The notes under the pieces were generated by a model. It ran no database searches. It was given only the letters and a program-made list of their open reading frames with translations, and was not told where the DNA came from. A stretch of DNA of 64,000 bases from Mycobacterium marseillense (GTDB taxonomy: Bacteria; Actinomycetota; Actinomycetes; Mycobacteriales; Mycobacteriaceae). Shown here piece by piece: positions 8,839 to 17,187 of this stretch. The position numbers and the translations under genes were made by a program. How positions within the stretch are numbered: the first letter of the stretch is position 1; each line of letters begins with the position of its first letter. The stretch is from positions 62,001-126,000 of the forward strand of contig NZ_AP022584.1 in NCBI RefSeq assembly GCF_010731675.1. The letters are read 5' to 3'.

Positions 8839-9033
8839 GTGAATGCGTTCCTCAACTGGTGGGACGGCAACGAGCTGTGGCTTTCGGGGCTCCCTTTCGT
8901 GCTGCAGGCCATGGTGGTGATGCCGGTCGTGCTGGCGGTGGCCTACGTGACGGCCGCCCTACTCGACGGCCTGCTCGGCAAGGGCATCGAGCTGATGCGT
9001 CGCGCCCGCCATGCCGGTGAGACCTCCGGGTAA
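8839..9033 (+). CDS. Small membrane protein (Rv2401A-like)
   Basis: This 64-residue protein starts at GTG 8839 (MNAFLNWWDGNELWLSG), preceded by AGGGTGAG; a GTG three codons earlier and an ATG at 8812 are also possible. One long hydrophobic segment, LPFVLQAMVVMPVVLAVAYV, runs from about residue 16, and a basic tail (MRRARHAG) follows. It corresponds by position to Rv2401A next to the trehalase. Function is unknown. A second tiny membrane peptide follows 5 nt downstream. Confidence 0.7.
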   Translation: MNAFLNWWDGNELWLSGLPFVLQAMVVMPVVLAVAYVTAALLDGLLGKGIELMRRARHAGETSG

Positions 9034-9038
9034 CGCGC

Positions 9039-9128
9039 ATGCCCCGCTCGCACGTGACGCTGGTTCTGCTCATCTTGGTGGCGCTGGTGATCGGCACTTG
9101 GCTGGTCACCCACCTGCTACACCGGTGA
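9039..9128 (+). CDS. Tiny single-span membrane peptide (29 aa)
   Basis: ATG at 9039 gives 29 residues with MPRSHVTLVLLILVALVIGT at the start and a polar HLLHR end, which is one transmembrane helix. It begins 5 nt after the previous small membrane gene, consistent with translational coupling. It is too short for statistical support; the evidence is its pure hydrophobic composition and tight spacing. Confidence 0.45.
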   Translation: MPRSHVTLVLLILVALVIGTWLVTHLLHR

Positions 9129-9184
9129 GGCGCCCGCAGCCGCCGCCCGGCCCCGGTCGCGGTGGCGGCACCGTCAATTCCTGT

Positions 9185-9190
9185 TAGGCT
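9185..9190 (+). promoter_or_regulatory. -10 box of leaderless subI-operon promoter
   Basis: TAGGCT (fits TANNNT) lies 7 nt before the ATG at 9198, so transcription should begin at the A of the upstream ORF start codon. Confidence 0.6.
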
Positions 9191-9197
9191 TCCCGCC

Positions 9198-9254
9198 ATG
9201 CGCGTGGCGTTTGGCATTCCAGGGTGCTATGCCTTCGTGCACTGTTGTCGCTGA
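9198..9254 (+). CDS. Polycysteine leader peptide upstream of subI
   Basis: The 18-codon ORF reads MRVAFGIPGCYAFVHCCR, with Cys codons at positions 10, 16 and 17 just before the stop. With the -10 box it would be a leaderless uORF starting at transcript nucleotide 1. Polycysteine leaderless uORFs are known in mycobacteria as cysteine-responsive attenuators: ribosome stalling when Cys-tRNA is scarce opens the downstream RBS. The uORF stop lies 114 nt before subI, and GGAG...CTCC complementary segments (about 9281-9300) could form the regulated hairpin. Confidence 0.72.
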   Translation: MRVAFGIPGCYAFVHCCR

Positions 9255-9368
9255 CTCCCAAACCCGTGTGCGGTCTGGTTCTGGAGTTCTCGAATTCTCC
9301 TGAAGTTCTGGTTGCCTTTCCGCTGAGACGGGACCGAGATCCGATAAATCCCCACCGGAAGGCCTTCG

Positions 9369-10409
9369 ATGGACATCAGGACCGCGTTGCGTTGGCGGCC
9401 TGTTCTCGCACTGGTTGCGCTTGCCGGCATAGCGGCAAGCGTCGCCGGGTGCCACGGGGGCGCCAGCGACGCCGTCGGCGGCGGTGGGCTCGCCGGCGCG
9501 CACACCAGCATCACGCTGGTTGCCTACTCGGTCCCAGAACCCGGATGGAGCAAGATAATTCCGGCGTTCAATGCCTCCGAGGAAGGCAAGGGCGTGCAGG
9601 TGGTGACCTCCTACGGCGCCTCCGGTGACCAGTCCCGCGGCGTTGCGGACGGCAAGCCGGCCGACGTCGTGAACTTCTCCGTCGAGCCCGACATCGAACG
9701 ATTGGTCAAGGCCGGCAAGGTTTCTCAAGACTGGAACACCGATGCTACCAAGGGAACTCCGTTCGGTTCGGTGGTCACGCTGGTAGTGCGCAAGGGCAAC
9801 CCGAAGAACATCAAGGATTGGGATGACCTGTTGCGGCCCGGCATCGAGGTCATCACGCCCAGCCCGCTCAGTTCGGGGTCGGCCAAGTGGAATCTGCTCG
9901 CGCCGTACGCCGTCAAGAGCGAAGGCGGCGCCAACAGCGCGGCCGGTGTGGATTTCATCAAGAAGCTGGTGACCGAGCACGTCAAACTCCGTCCCGGATC
10001 GGGCCGCGAAGCCACCGACGTCTTCATCCAGGGCAGCGGTGACGTGCTGATCAGCTACGAGAACGAGGCCATCGCGACCGAGCGGGCGGGCAAACCCATC
10101 GACCACGTCAACTTGCCGCAGACCTTCAAGATCGACAACCCGGTCGCCGTCGTCAACACCAGCCCCCACCTGCAGGCAGCCGTCGCCTTCAAGAACTTCC
10201 AGTACACCGCGGCGGCCCAAAAGGTTTGGGCGCAGGCGGGTTTCCGGCCGGTCGACCCGTCCGTCGCCGCCGACTTCCGCGCCCAATACCCGGTGCCGGC
10301 GAAACTGTGGACCATCGCCGACCTCGGCGGCTGGAGCGCGGCGGATCCGCAGCTGTTCGACAAGAGCACCGGCAGCATCACCAAGATCTACACCCAGGCC
10401 ACCGGATGA
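9369..10409 (+). CDS. subI: Sulfate-binding lipoprotein SubI
   Basis: This is the extracytoplasmic sulfate/thiosulfate-binding component of the CysTWA importer. The 346-residue precursor has a lipobox VAGC (Cys28). The mature part has the family hallmarks VAYSVPEPGWSKIIPAF, TSYGASGDQSRGV, DVVNFSVEPDIERLV, SGSAKWNLLAPYA and GDVLISYENEAI. It corresponds to Rv2400c. Its stop overlaps the cysT start (ATGA at 10406-10409), so the genes are translationally coupled. The leader carries a polycysteine uORF, implying induction when cysteine is short. Confidence 0.95.
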   Translation: MDIRTALRWRPVLALVALAGIAASVAGCHGGASDAVGGGGLAGAHTSITLVAYSVPEPGWSKIIPAFNASEEGKGVQVVTSYGASGDQSRGVADGKPADVVNFSVEPDIERLVKAGKVSQDWNTDATKGTPFGSVVTLVVRKGNPKNIKDWDDLLRPGIEVITPSPLSSGSAKWNLLAPYAVKSEGGANSAAGVDFIKKLVTEHVKLRPGSGREATDVFIQGSGDVLISYENEAIATERAGKPIDHVNLPQTFKIDNPVAVVNTSPHLQAAVAFKNFQYTAAAQKVWAQAGFRPVDPSVAADFRAQYPVPAKLWTIADLGGWSAADPQLFDKSTGSITKIYTQATG

Positions 10410-11278
10410 CCGCCATCACGCCGGACCCTATGGCGATCCGACCCGAACTCAGCGGCGAGCCCGAGTACGTCCCGCTGCCCGGCCGAGGCCGCGGCACCAC
10501 CGCCCTGCGGGTCGGGGTGGCCACGGTGTGGCTGTCGGTGATCGTGCTGCTGCCGTTGGCGGCGATCGCCTGGCAGGCCGCCGGTGGCGGCTGGCACGCG
10601 TTCTGGCTCGCGGTCACCTCGAACGCCGCGTTGGAGTCGTTCCAGGTGACCCTGACGATCTCGGCCGGGGTGACTGTGCTCAACCTGATTTTTGGTCTGG
10701 TGATCGCGTGGGTGCTGGTGCGCGACGACTTCGTCGGGAAGCGCCTCGTCGACGCCATCATCGATCTGCCGTTCGCGCTGCCCACCATCGTCGCCAGCCT
10801 GGTCATGCTGGCGTTGTACGGCAACAACAGCCCGGTGGGTCTGCACCTGCAGCACACCGCGTGGGGCGTGGCGGTGGCGCTGGCCTTCGTCACGCTGCCG
10901 TTCGTGGTCCGCGCGGTCCAACCGGTGCTGCTGGAGCTGGACCGCGAAGTCGAGGAGGCGGCGGCGTCGCTGGGCGCCAGCGGCCCCAAGATCTTCACCT
11001 CCGTGGTGCTGCCGGCGCTGCTACCCGCGTTGTTGTCCGGTGCGGGCCTGGCCTTCTCCCGCGCGATCGGCGAGTTCGGGTCGGTGGTGCTGATCGGCGG
11101 CGCGGTGCCGGGCAAGACCGAAGTGTCATCGCAGTGGATACGGACATTGATCGAGAACGACGACCGCACCGGCGCGGCCGCAATATCCATTGTGCTGTTG
11201 GCGATTTCGTTCGTGGTCCTGCTCATTTTGCGGCTCGTGGGTGGGTACGCGGCCAAACGCGAGGAGCTGGCCGCATGA
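10406..11278 (+). CDS. cysT: Sulfate ABC transporter permease CysT
   Basis: The 290-residue inner-membrane permease has about six transmembrane helices. The EAA loop that contacts the ATPase is seen as LDREVEEAAASLGASGPKIF, followed by GAGLAFSRAIGEFGSVVLIGG, typical of CysT/CysU. The start is the ATG overlapping the subI stop by 4 nt. It in turn overlaps cysW by 4 nt. It is expected to form a heterodimer with CysW. Confidence 0.95.
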   Translation: MTAITPDPMAIRPELSGEPEYVPLPGRGRGTTALRVGVATVWLSVIVLLPLAAIAWQAAGGGWHAFWLAVTSNAALESFQVTLTISAGVTVLNLIFGLVIAWVLVRDDFVGKRLVDAIIDLPFALPTIVASLVMLALYGNNSPVGLHLQHTAWGVAVALAFVTLPFVVRAVQPVLLELDREVEEAAASLGASGPKIFTSVVLPALLPALLSGAGLAFSRAIGEFGSVVLIGGAVPGKTEVSSQWIRTLIENDDRTGAAAISIVLLAISFVVLLILRLVGGYAAKREELAA

Positions 11279-12093
11279 CGTCGTCCGCGGGAGTCCGCTA
11301 TTGGTTGCGATTCGTGGCGCTCGGATACATCTTCGTGTTGCTGGTCGTGCCCGTGTCGTTGATCCTGTGGCGGACGTTTCGGCCCGGGTTCGGCCAGTTC
11401 TACGCCTGGGTCAGCACTCCCGCGGCGATATCGGCGCTGAACTTGACGCTGCTGGTCGTGGCGATCGTGGTCCCGCTCAATGTGGTTTTCGGCATCCCGA
11501 CGGCATTGGTGCTCGCGCGCAACAGGTTTCGTGGCAAGGGCGTGCTGCAGGCGATCATCGACCTGCCGTTCGCGGTCTCGCCCGTCATCGTGGGCGTGGC
11601 GCTGATCGTGTTGTGGGGCTCGGCCGGTGCGCTGGGGTTCGTCGAAAAGGACCTTGGGTTCAAAATCATCTTCGGTCTGCCGGGCATCGTGCTCGCCAGC
11701 ATCTTCGTCACCCTGCCGTTCGTGGTGCGTGAGGTGGAACCGGTGCTGCACGAGCTGGGAACCGACCAGGAGGAGGCGGCGGCGACGCTGGGTTCGGGCT
11801 GGTGGCAGACGTTTTGGCGGATCACGCTGCCGTCCATCCGGTGGGGCCTGACCTACGGCATCGTGTTGACGATCGCACGTACCCTGGGGGAATACGGTGC
11901 GGTGCTCATAGTGTCGTCGAACCTGCCGGGGAAGTCGCAAACACTGACATTGCTTGTTTCGGACCGATACAACCGCGGCGCCGAGTACGGCGCCTATGCG
12001 CTGTCGACCTTGCTGATGGGGGTTGCGGTGCTGGTGCTGATTTTCCAGGTGGTTCTCGACGCCCGTCGCGCCCGAGCGGCGAGACAGGCCTGA
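11275..12093 (+). CDS. cysW: Sulfate ABC transporter permease CysW
   Basis: The second membrane subunit has 272 residues and about six helices. Its EAA loop reads [20 protein letters not shown] and is followed by [27 protein letters not shown], the CysW signature. The ATG overlaps the cysT stop. Thirteen nt separate it from cysA, with GAGGAGGA as RBS for the latter. Confidence 0.95.
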   Translation: MTSSAGVRYWLRFVALGYIFVLLVVPVSLILWRTFRPGFGQFYAWVSTPAAISALNLTLLVVAIVVPLNVVFGIPTALVLARNRFRGKGVLQAIIDLPFAVSPVIVGVALIVLWGSAGALGFVEKDLGFKIIFGLPGIVLASIFVTLPFVVREVEPVLHELGTDQEEAAATLGSGWWQTFWRITLPSIRWGLTYGIVLTIARTLGEYGAVLIVSSNLPGKSQTLTLLVSDRYNRGAEYGAYALSTLLMGVAVLVLIFQVVLDARRARAARQA

Positions 12094-12106
12094 CGAGGAG
12101 GACGAC

Positions 12107-13189
12107 GTGACAGACACCGGTACCGGCCGGGACGACCTCGCCATCATCGTGCGCGACGCCTACAAGCGCTATGGCGATTTCGTCGCGCTGGACCACGTGG
12201 ACTTCGTCGTGCCCACGGGGTCGCTGACGGCACTGTTGGGACCCAGCGGGTCGGGCAAATCGACCCTGCTGCGTACCATCGCCGGTCTCGACCAGCCCGA
12301 CAGTGGCACCGTCACGATCTACGGTCGTGACGTCACCCGGGTGCCACCGCAGCGCCGCGGCATCGGGTTCGTCTTCCAGCACTACGCGGCGTTCAAGCAC
12401 CTGACCGTCCGCGACAACGTGGCCTACGGGCTCAAGGTCCGCAAGCGGCCCAAATCCGAGATCAAGGACAAGGTCGACAACCTGCTGGAAGTGGTGGGGC
12501 TCACCGGTTTTCAGGGTCGCTATCCCAATCAGCTCTCCGGCGGTCAGCGACAGCGGATGGCGCTGGCGCGAGCGCTGGCGGTCGACCCGCAGGTGCTGCT
12601 GCTCGACGAGCCGTTCGGCGCGCTGGACGCCAAGGTGCGTGAGGATCTGCGGGCCTGGTTGCGCCGCCTGCACGACGAGGTGCACGTCACCACGGTCCTG
12701 GTCACCCACGACCAGGCGGAGGCGCTGGATGTCGCCGACCGGATCGCGGTGCTGAATCACGGCCGCATCGAGCAGATCGGATCGCCGACCGACGTCTATG
12801 ACGCCCCGGCGAACGCGTTCGTGATGTCGTTCCTCGGCGCGGTATCCATGCTGAACGGAACTCTGGTGCGACCGCACGATATCCGGGTGGGTCGCACACC
12901 CGAGATGGCGGTGGCGGCCGAAGACGGAACCGCGGAGTCCACCGGTGTGGCGCGGGCCGTCGTCGATCGGGTGGTGAAGCTGGGTTTCGAGGTGCGCGTC
13001 GAGTTGACCAGCGCCGCCACCGGCGGTTTATTCACGGCGCAGATCACGCGCGGCGACGCCGAGGCCCTGGCATTGCGCGACGGCGACACCGTGTACGTGC
13101 GTGCCACCCGGGTCCCACCGATCGCCCCCAGTGCGGCCGAGCCTGGTCGCGAAGCGGACGAGGATGAGAACACGCTGACATCAGCGTGA
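12107..13189 (+). CDS. cysA: Sulfate ABC transporter ATPase CysA
   Basis: The cytoplasmic ATPase energises CysTW. It starts at GTG 12107 after GAGGAGGA. Walker [11 protein letters not shown]-loop VFQHYAAF, signature LSGGQRQRM, Walker [12 protein letters not shown] and the switch VTHDQAEA are all intact within the first 230 residues. The last 130 form the regulatory C-terminal domain ([15 protein letters not shown]...). The length of 360 residues is normal. Its stop lies 4 nt from the convergent cysH stop; the M. tuberculosis genes between cysA1 and cysH are absent. Confidence 0.96.
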   Translation: MTDTGTGRDDLAIIVRDAYKRYGDFVALDHVDFVVPTGSLTALLGPSGSGKSTLLRTIAGLDQPDSGTVTIYGRDVTRVPPQRRGIGFVFQHYAAFKHLTVRDNVAYGLKVRKRPKSEIKDKVDNLLEVVGLTGFQGRYPNQLSGGQRQRMALARALAVDPQVLLLDEPFGALDAKVREDLRAWLRRLHDEVHVTTVLVTHDQAEALDVADRIAVLNHGRIEQIGSPTDVYDAPANAFVMSFLGAVSMLNGTLVRPHDIRVGRTPEMAVAAEDGTAESTGVARAVVDRVVKLGFEVRVELTSAATGGLFTAQITRGDAEALALRDGDTVYVRATRVPPIAPSAAEPGREADEDENTLTSA

Positions 13190-13193
13190 CGTC

Positions 13194-13937
13194 TTACGAG
13201 GCGTGCAGCCCGCACTCCGTCTTGGACAGACCCTGCCAGCGCCCGCTGCGCGGGTCGGCGCCCGCCAGCGGCTTGGCCGTGCACGGGGCGCAACCGATCG
13301 ACGAATAGCCTTCGTAAATCAGCGGATTGACCAACACGCTGTGCTCGTCGATGTAGTTCTGCACGTCGTCGTCGGTCCAGGCGACCATCGGGTTGACCTT
13401 CACCAGCTTGAAGCCCTCGTCGAAGCCGACCACCGGGGCGTTGGCGCGTGCGGCGGTTTCGCCCCGGCGCAGCCCGGTCACCCACGCCGAGTATCCGCGC
13501 AGCGTCTTGCCCAGCGGAGCCACCTTGCGCAGCCGGCAGCATTCACCGGGATCACGCGCGAACAGGTCCTTGCCCAGCAGTTTGTCCTGCTCGGCGACGG
13601 TCTGCTCGGGAGTGACGTTGAGCACCCGAATGTCGTAAACGGACTCGATGGCGTCGCGCGTACCGATGGTCTCCACGAAGTGGTAGCCGGTGTCCAGAAA
13701 CACCACCGGCACACCCGGGCGCACCTTGGCGGCCAGGTCGATCAACACGGCCTCTTGCATGCTGGAGGCCACCACGTAGTTACAGGTGGCCCACCCGCGC
13801 GGCCCGTTGATGCCGCCGAACGTCTCGTCGGTCCAGCGCAATACATCGCTGGCGCTCGCACCCTCGAGCTCGGCCGCGCCCCGGGCAGCGAGCTCGCGCA
13901 GCTCGGCCTCTGAATGTCTGGTCGTTCGTTCGCTCAT
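13194..13937 (-). CDS. cysH: Adenosine 5'-phosphosulfate reductase CysH
   Basis: This cytosolic enzyme reduces APS to sulfite using thioredoxin. The 247-residue product starts MSERTTRHSE at the ATG overlapping the nirA stop (ATGA). Iron-sulfur ligands of the assimilatory APS-reductase type are present: GECCRLRK and, about 80 residues later, SIGCAPCTAK, plus the catalytic C-terminal ECGLH. This CC...CXXC set separates APS reductases from PAPS reductases. It is co-transcribed behind nirA. Confidence 0.95.
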   Translation of the reverse strand: MSERTTRHSEAELRELAARGAAELEGASASDVLRWTDETFGGINGPRGWATCNYVVASSMQEAVLIDLAAKVRPGVPVVFLDTGYHFVETIGTRDAIESVYDIRVLNVTPEQTVAEQDKLLGKDLFARDPGECCRLRKVAPLGKTLRGYSAWVTGLRRGETAARANAPVVGFDEGFKLVKVNPMVAWTDDDVQNYIDEHSVLVNPLIYEGYSSIGCAPCTAKPLAGADPRSGRWQGLSKTECGLHAS

Positions 13938-15601
13938 CGCAAATCGTCCTCGTCTGCCCTCATGGCCCACTGTGCGAAACGTTCACCCTCGCTGCGATAT
14001 TTCAGGAAGTTGCGTGCGACCCGCTCGATGTAGTCGCAGAGTTCGTCGCTGGTGACCTTGTGCTGACGTAATTTTCGGCCGAAGCCGCTGTCCTGGCCCA
14101 GGCTGCCACCCAGGTGTACCTGGAAACCTTCGACCGAGCCGCCTTCCCCGTCGTCGACCATCTGGCCTTTCAACCCGATATCGGCGACCTGAATGCGCGC
14201 GCACGAATTGGGACAGCCGTTGAGGTTGACGGTGATCGGAACATCGAGCTGCAGGTTGATGTCCGCGAGCCGACTTTCCAGCTCGGGCACCAAAGATTGC
14301 GCCTTGACCCGTGTCTCGGCAAAAGACAACTTGCAGAACTCAATCCCCGTGCACGCCATCACATTCCGCCGCCACTGTGAAGGCTGCGACTGTAGGCCGA
14401 GCCCCTCCAGGCCGGCGATCAGCTCGTCGAGCTTGTCGTCGGGGACGTCGAGGATCACCAACTTTTGGTACGGGGTCAACCGGATGCGGTTCGAGCCGGC
14501 CGCCTCGGCCAGGTCGGCCACTGCGGACAGGATGGTGCCCGACACCCGTCCCGCGATCGAGGCGACGCCCACCGCGTTGAGCCCGTTCTTGAGCCGTTGC
14601 ACCCCGACGTGGTCGATCGGATGCTGGAGCGGCTCGGGTGCCGGACCGTCGATCAGCGGACGCTTGAGGTACTCGGTTTCGAGAACTTCACGAAACTTCT
14701 CGATGCCCCAGTCCTTGATGAGGAACTTCAGCCGCGCTTTGGAACGCAGCCGTCGGTAGCCGTAGTCGCGGAAGATCGAGGTCACCGCGTGCCAGACCTC
14801 GGGCACTTCCTCGAGCGGCACCCAGGCGCCGACCCGTTGGGCAAGCATCGGGTTGGTAGACAGTCCGCCGCCAACCCACAGGTCCAGGCCGGGGCCGTGT
14901 TCGGGGTGGTTGACGCCGATGAACGCGATGTCGTTGACCTCGTGCACCACGTCTTGCAGGCCCGAGATGGCGGTCTTGTACTTGCGCGGCAGGTCGGCGA
15001 AGTCGGGCTGGCCGATGTAGCGGCGGGCGATCTCGTCGATCGCCCAGCTCGGGTCGAGCACCTCGTCGAGAGACTCTCCGGCCAGCGGCGATCCCAGGAT
15101 CACGCGGGGGCAGTCACCGCATGCCTCGGCGGTCTGCAATCCGACGTCGGTCAGCCGCCGCCAGATTTCGGGGACGTTCTCGACCTCGATCCAGTGGTAC
15201 TGGATGTTTTCTCGGTCGGTGATGTCGGCGGTGTCGCGTCCGAATTCGGTGGAAATCTGGCCGACAGTGCGCAATGCGGCCGTCGACAGCGCGCCGCCGT
15301 CGCAGCGCACCCGCATCATGAAGTACCTGGCTTCGAGCAACTCGGCGTTGTCGTCGCCGGTGAAGGTGCCGTCGTAGCCCTGCTCACGCTGGGTGTAGAG
15401 GCCCCACCAGCGGAAGCGTCCGCGCAGGTCGCTCTTGTCGATGCTGTCGAAGCCGTTCTTGGCGTAGATGGTTTCGATGCGCTCGCGCACGTCCAGCGGG
15501 GCGCCGGCCTGCTTCATCTCTTCGTTCGGGTTCAGCGGCTCACGATTCCCCAGTGCCCATTGGCCTTCGTTACGGGCCTTCGCGGGTCGGGCGGTGGTCA
15601 T
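13934..15601 (-). CDS. nirA: Ferredoxin-dependent sulfite reductase NirA/SirA
   Basis: The 555-residue siroheme and [4Fe-4S] enzyme reduces sulfite to sulfide, the step after CysH. The start MTTARPAKARNEGQW matches mycobacterial NirA and follows AAGGAGAACTT. The cofactor cysteines are in MACTGIEFCKLSF and NLNGCPNSCARIQVADIG. The upper-domain CGDCPRVILGSPLAGESLDE segment is typical. The operon is nirA-cysH only; the sirohydrochlorin chelatase gene che1 that follows cysH in M. tuberculosis is missing here. A polycysteine uORF lies 113 nt upstream. Confidence 0.96.
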   Translation of the reverse strand: MTTARPAKARNEGQWALGNREPLNPNEEMKQAGAPLDVRERIETIYAKNGFDSIDKSDLRGRFRWWGLYTQREQGYDGTFTGDDNAELLEARYFMMRVRCDGGALSTAALRTVGQISTEFGRDTADITDRENIQYHWIEVENVPEIWRRLTDVGLQTAEACGDCPRVILGSPLAGESLDEVLDPSWAIDEIARRYIGQPDFADLPRKYKTAISGLQDVVHEVNDIAFIGVNHPEHGPGLDLWVGGGLSTNPMLAQRVGAWVPLEEVPEVWHAVTSIFRDYGYRRLRSKARLKFLIKDWGIEKFREVLETEYLKRPLIDGPAPEPLQHPIDHVGVQRLKNGLNAVGVASIAGRVSGTILSAVADLAEAAGSNRIRLTPYQKLVILDVPDDKLDELIAGLEGLGLQSQPSQWRRNVMACTGIEFCKLSFAETRVKAQSLVPELESRLADINLQLDVPITVNLNGCPNSCARIQVADIGLKGQMVDDGEGGSVEGFQVHLGGSLGQDSGFGRKLRQHKVTSDELCDYIERVARNFLKYRSEGERFAQWAMRADEDDLR

Positions 15602-15714
15602 CGGAAGTTCTCCTTCAAAAAGATCGCCAGCGCGGCCAGCACAGTTCACCGGCACTTATGGGCGGCACGGAACCGTCAGCCAGCTGGAGACACAGTGGGG
15701 CTGGGTCTACCACG

Positions 15715-15771
15715 TCAAGGCAGACAGATACAGCTGCAAACGCGCTTGAGATCGATGTGCCGTCGCGCCAC
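15715..15771 (-). CDS. Polycysteine leader peptide upstream of nirA
   Basis: On the minus strand GTG at 15769-15771 opens an 18-codon ORF, VARRHIDLKRVCSCICLP, with Cys codons at positions 12, 14 and 16 close to the stop. CACATT lies 6 nt before the GTG and keeps the A and final T of TANNNT, so the ORF may be leaderless. A second in-frame GTG lies two codons earlier. The 113-nt distance to nirA nearly equals the uORF-to-subI distance. This is the layout of cysteine-responsive attenuators described in mycobacteria. Confidence 0.7.
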   Translation of the reverse strand: MARRHIDLKRVCSCICLP

Positions 15772-16006
15772 TAGCACAATGTGCGGGCTGGGCTGGGCGA
15801 CAGTCACGCCACCATTGTGCCATGGATGCCGAGGGGCCGCGCAACCAGGTCAAACCTTGACTCACCATGATTAAAACTACCGGGCAAGCCTGGGAGACCG
15901 GTCCGCGAAGCCCCAGAGGTTCCTGAGATCGCTTCCCGCGACGTCGGTCGTCGCGCCGGCGGGTTCGACGCCCCGGGCATACCCGTCCGGCGTGGGATCA
16001 TTTGGC

Positions 16007-17179
16007 ATGGCCATTCGCGAGGAGCCGGTCGACCTGCCCGACGTTCGGGTGGTCGCCGGGCGGCCATTTGGCATCTATGTGCATGTGCCGTTCTGCGTAA
16101 CGCGGTGCGGCTATTGCGATTTCAACACCTACACCCCGGCCGAGCTGGGGGGTGTCAATCCCGACGCCTGGCTGGGCGCGCTGGGGACCGAGCTGAAACT
16201 TGCGTCCGCGCGGCTGCAGGCGCCTCAGGTGAGCACCGTGTTCGTCGGGGGCGGCACACCCTCGCTGCTCGGCGGCGCGCGCCTGGTGACGCTGCTGGAC
16301 ATGGTGCGCGACCACTTTCCGCTGGCAGCGGATGCCGAGATCACCACCGAGGCCAACCCCGAATCCGCCTGGCCGGACCTCTTCGACGCCATCCGCGCGG
16401 CCGGCTACACCCGGGTCTCGCTGGGGATGCAATCGGTGGCACCGCGGGTCCTCGGTGTCCTCGACCGCATTCACACGCCGAACCGATCGGCGGCCGCCGC
16501 CCGCGAGGCGCTGGCCGCGGGCTTCGAACACGTCAGCCTCGATCTGATCTATGGAACTCCGGGGGAGTCCGACGACGACCTGCTGCGGTCGGTCGACACC
16601 GCCATCGACACCGGCGTCGACCATGTCTCGGCCTACGCACTGGTGGTCGAGGAGGGCACCGCCCTGGCGAGGCGAGTGCGGCGCGGTGAGCTGGCCGCTC
16701 CCGATGACGACGTGCTGGCCCACCGCTACGAACTGGTCGACGCGCGACTGAGCGAGGCGGGTATGTCCTGGTACGAGGTGTCCAACTGGTCGCGACCGGG
16801 TGGTGAATGCCGGCACAACCTCGGCTACTGGGACGGCGGCCAGTGGTGGGGCGCGGGACCGGGCGCGCACGGATACGCGGGCACCACGCGTTGGTGGAAT
16901 GTCAAGCACCCCAACGCATATGCCGAGAGGTTGTCGGCGGCTACGCTGCCCGTCGCGGGATTCGAGCAGCTCGACGCCGACACGTTGCACACCGAAGACG
17001 TGCTGTTGAGAGTCCGCCTGCGCCAAGGTCTTCCGGTTGACCTGTTGAGTGCGGGGGAGCGGGAGCGCGCCGCGGGTGTGGTGGCCGACGGGCTGCTGGT
17101 GTCGGCCGGTGACCGGCTTGTTCTCACGGATCGGGGGCGCCTGTTGGCCGACGCCGTCGTGCGGACGCTATTGGGGTAG
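16007..17179 (+). CDS. hemN: Radical SAM HemN/HemW-like protein
   Basis: The 390-residue radical SAM protein has the cluster motif CVTRCGYCDF near residue 30, the SAM-binding GGGTPSLL and TTEANPES, and the C-terminal HemN domain (GECRHNLGYWDGGQWWGAGPGAHGY). It is annotated hemN in M. tuberculosis (Rv2388c). By length and domains it is closer to HemW, a heme chaperone, than to the 450-residue coproporphyrinogen III dehydrogenase, so the enzymatic role is uncertain. ATG 16007 was chosen; another ATG lies five codons upstream. The rpfD and Rv2390c genes expected next to it are absent. Confidence 0.85.
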   Translation: MAIREEPVDLPDVRVVAGRPFGIYVHVPFCVTRCGYCDFNTYTPAELGGVNPDAWLGALGTELKLASARLQAPQVSTVFVGGGTPSLLGGARLVTLLDMVRDHFPLAADAEITTEANPESAWPDLFDAIRAAGYTRVSLGMQSVAPRVLGVLDRIHTPNRSAAAAREALAAGFEHVSLDLIYGTPGESDDDLLRSVDTAIDTGVDHVSAYALVVEEGTALARRVRRGELAAPDDDVLAHRYELVDARLSEAGMSWYEVSNWSRPGGECRHNLGYWDGGQWWGAGPGAHGYAGTTRWWNVKHPNAYAERLSAATLPVAGFEQLDADTLHTEDVLLRVRLRQGLPVDLLSAGERERAAGVVADGLLVSAGDRLVLTDRGRLLADAVVRTLLG

Positions 17180-17187
17180 CGGGCCGG

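Noticed and set aside
14465..15874. 469-codon open frame antisense to nirA
   Set aside because: Shadow of nirA, with no recognisable protein features.
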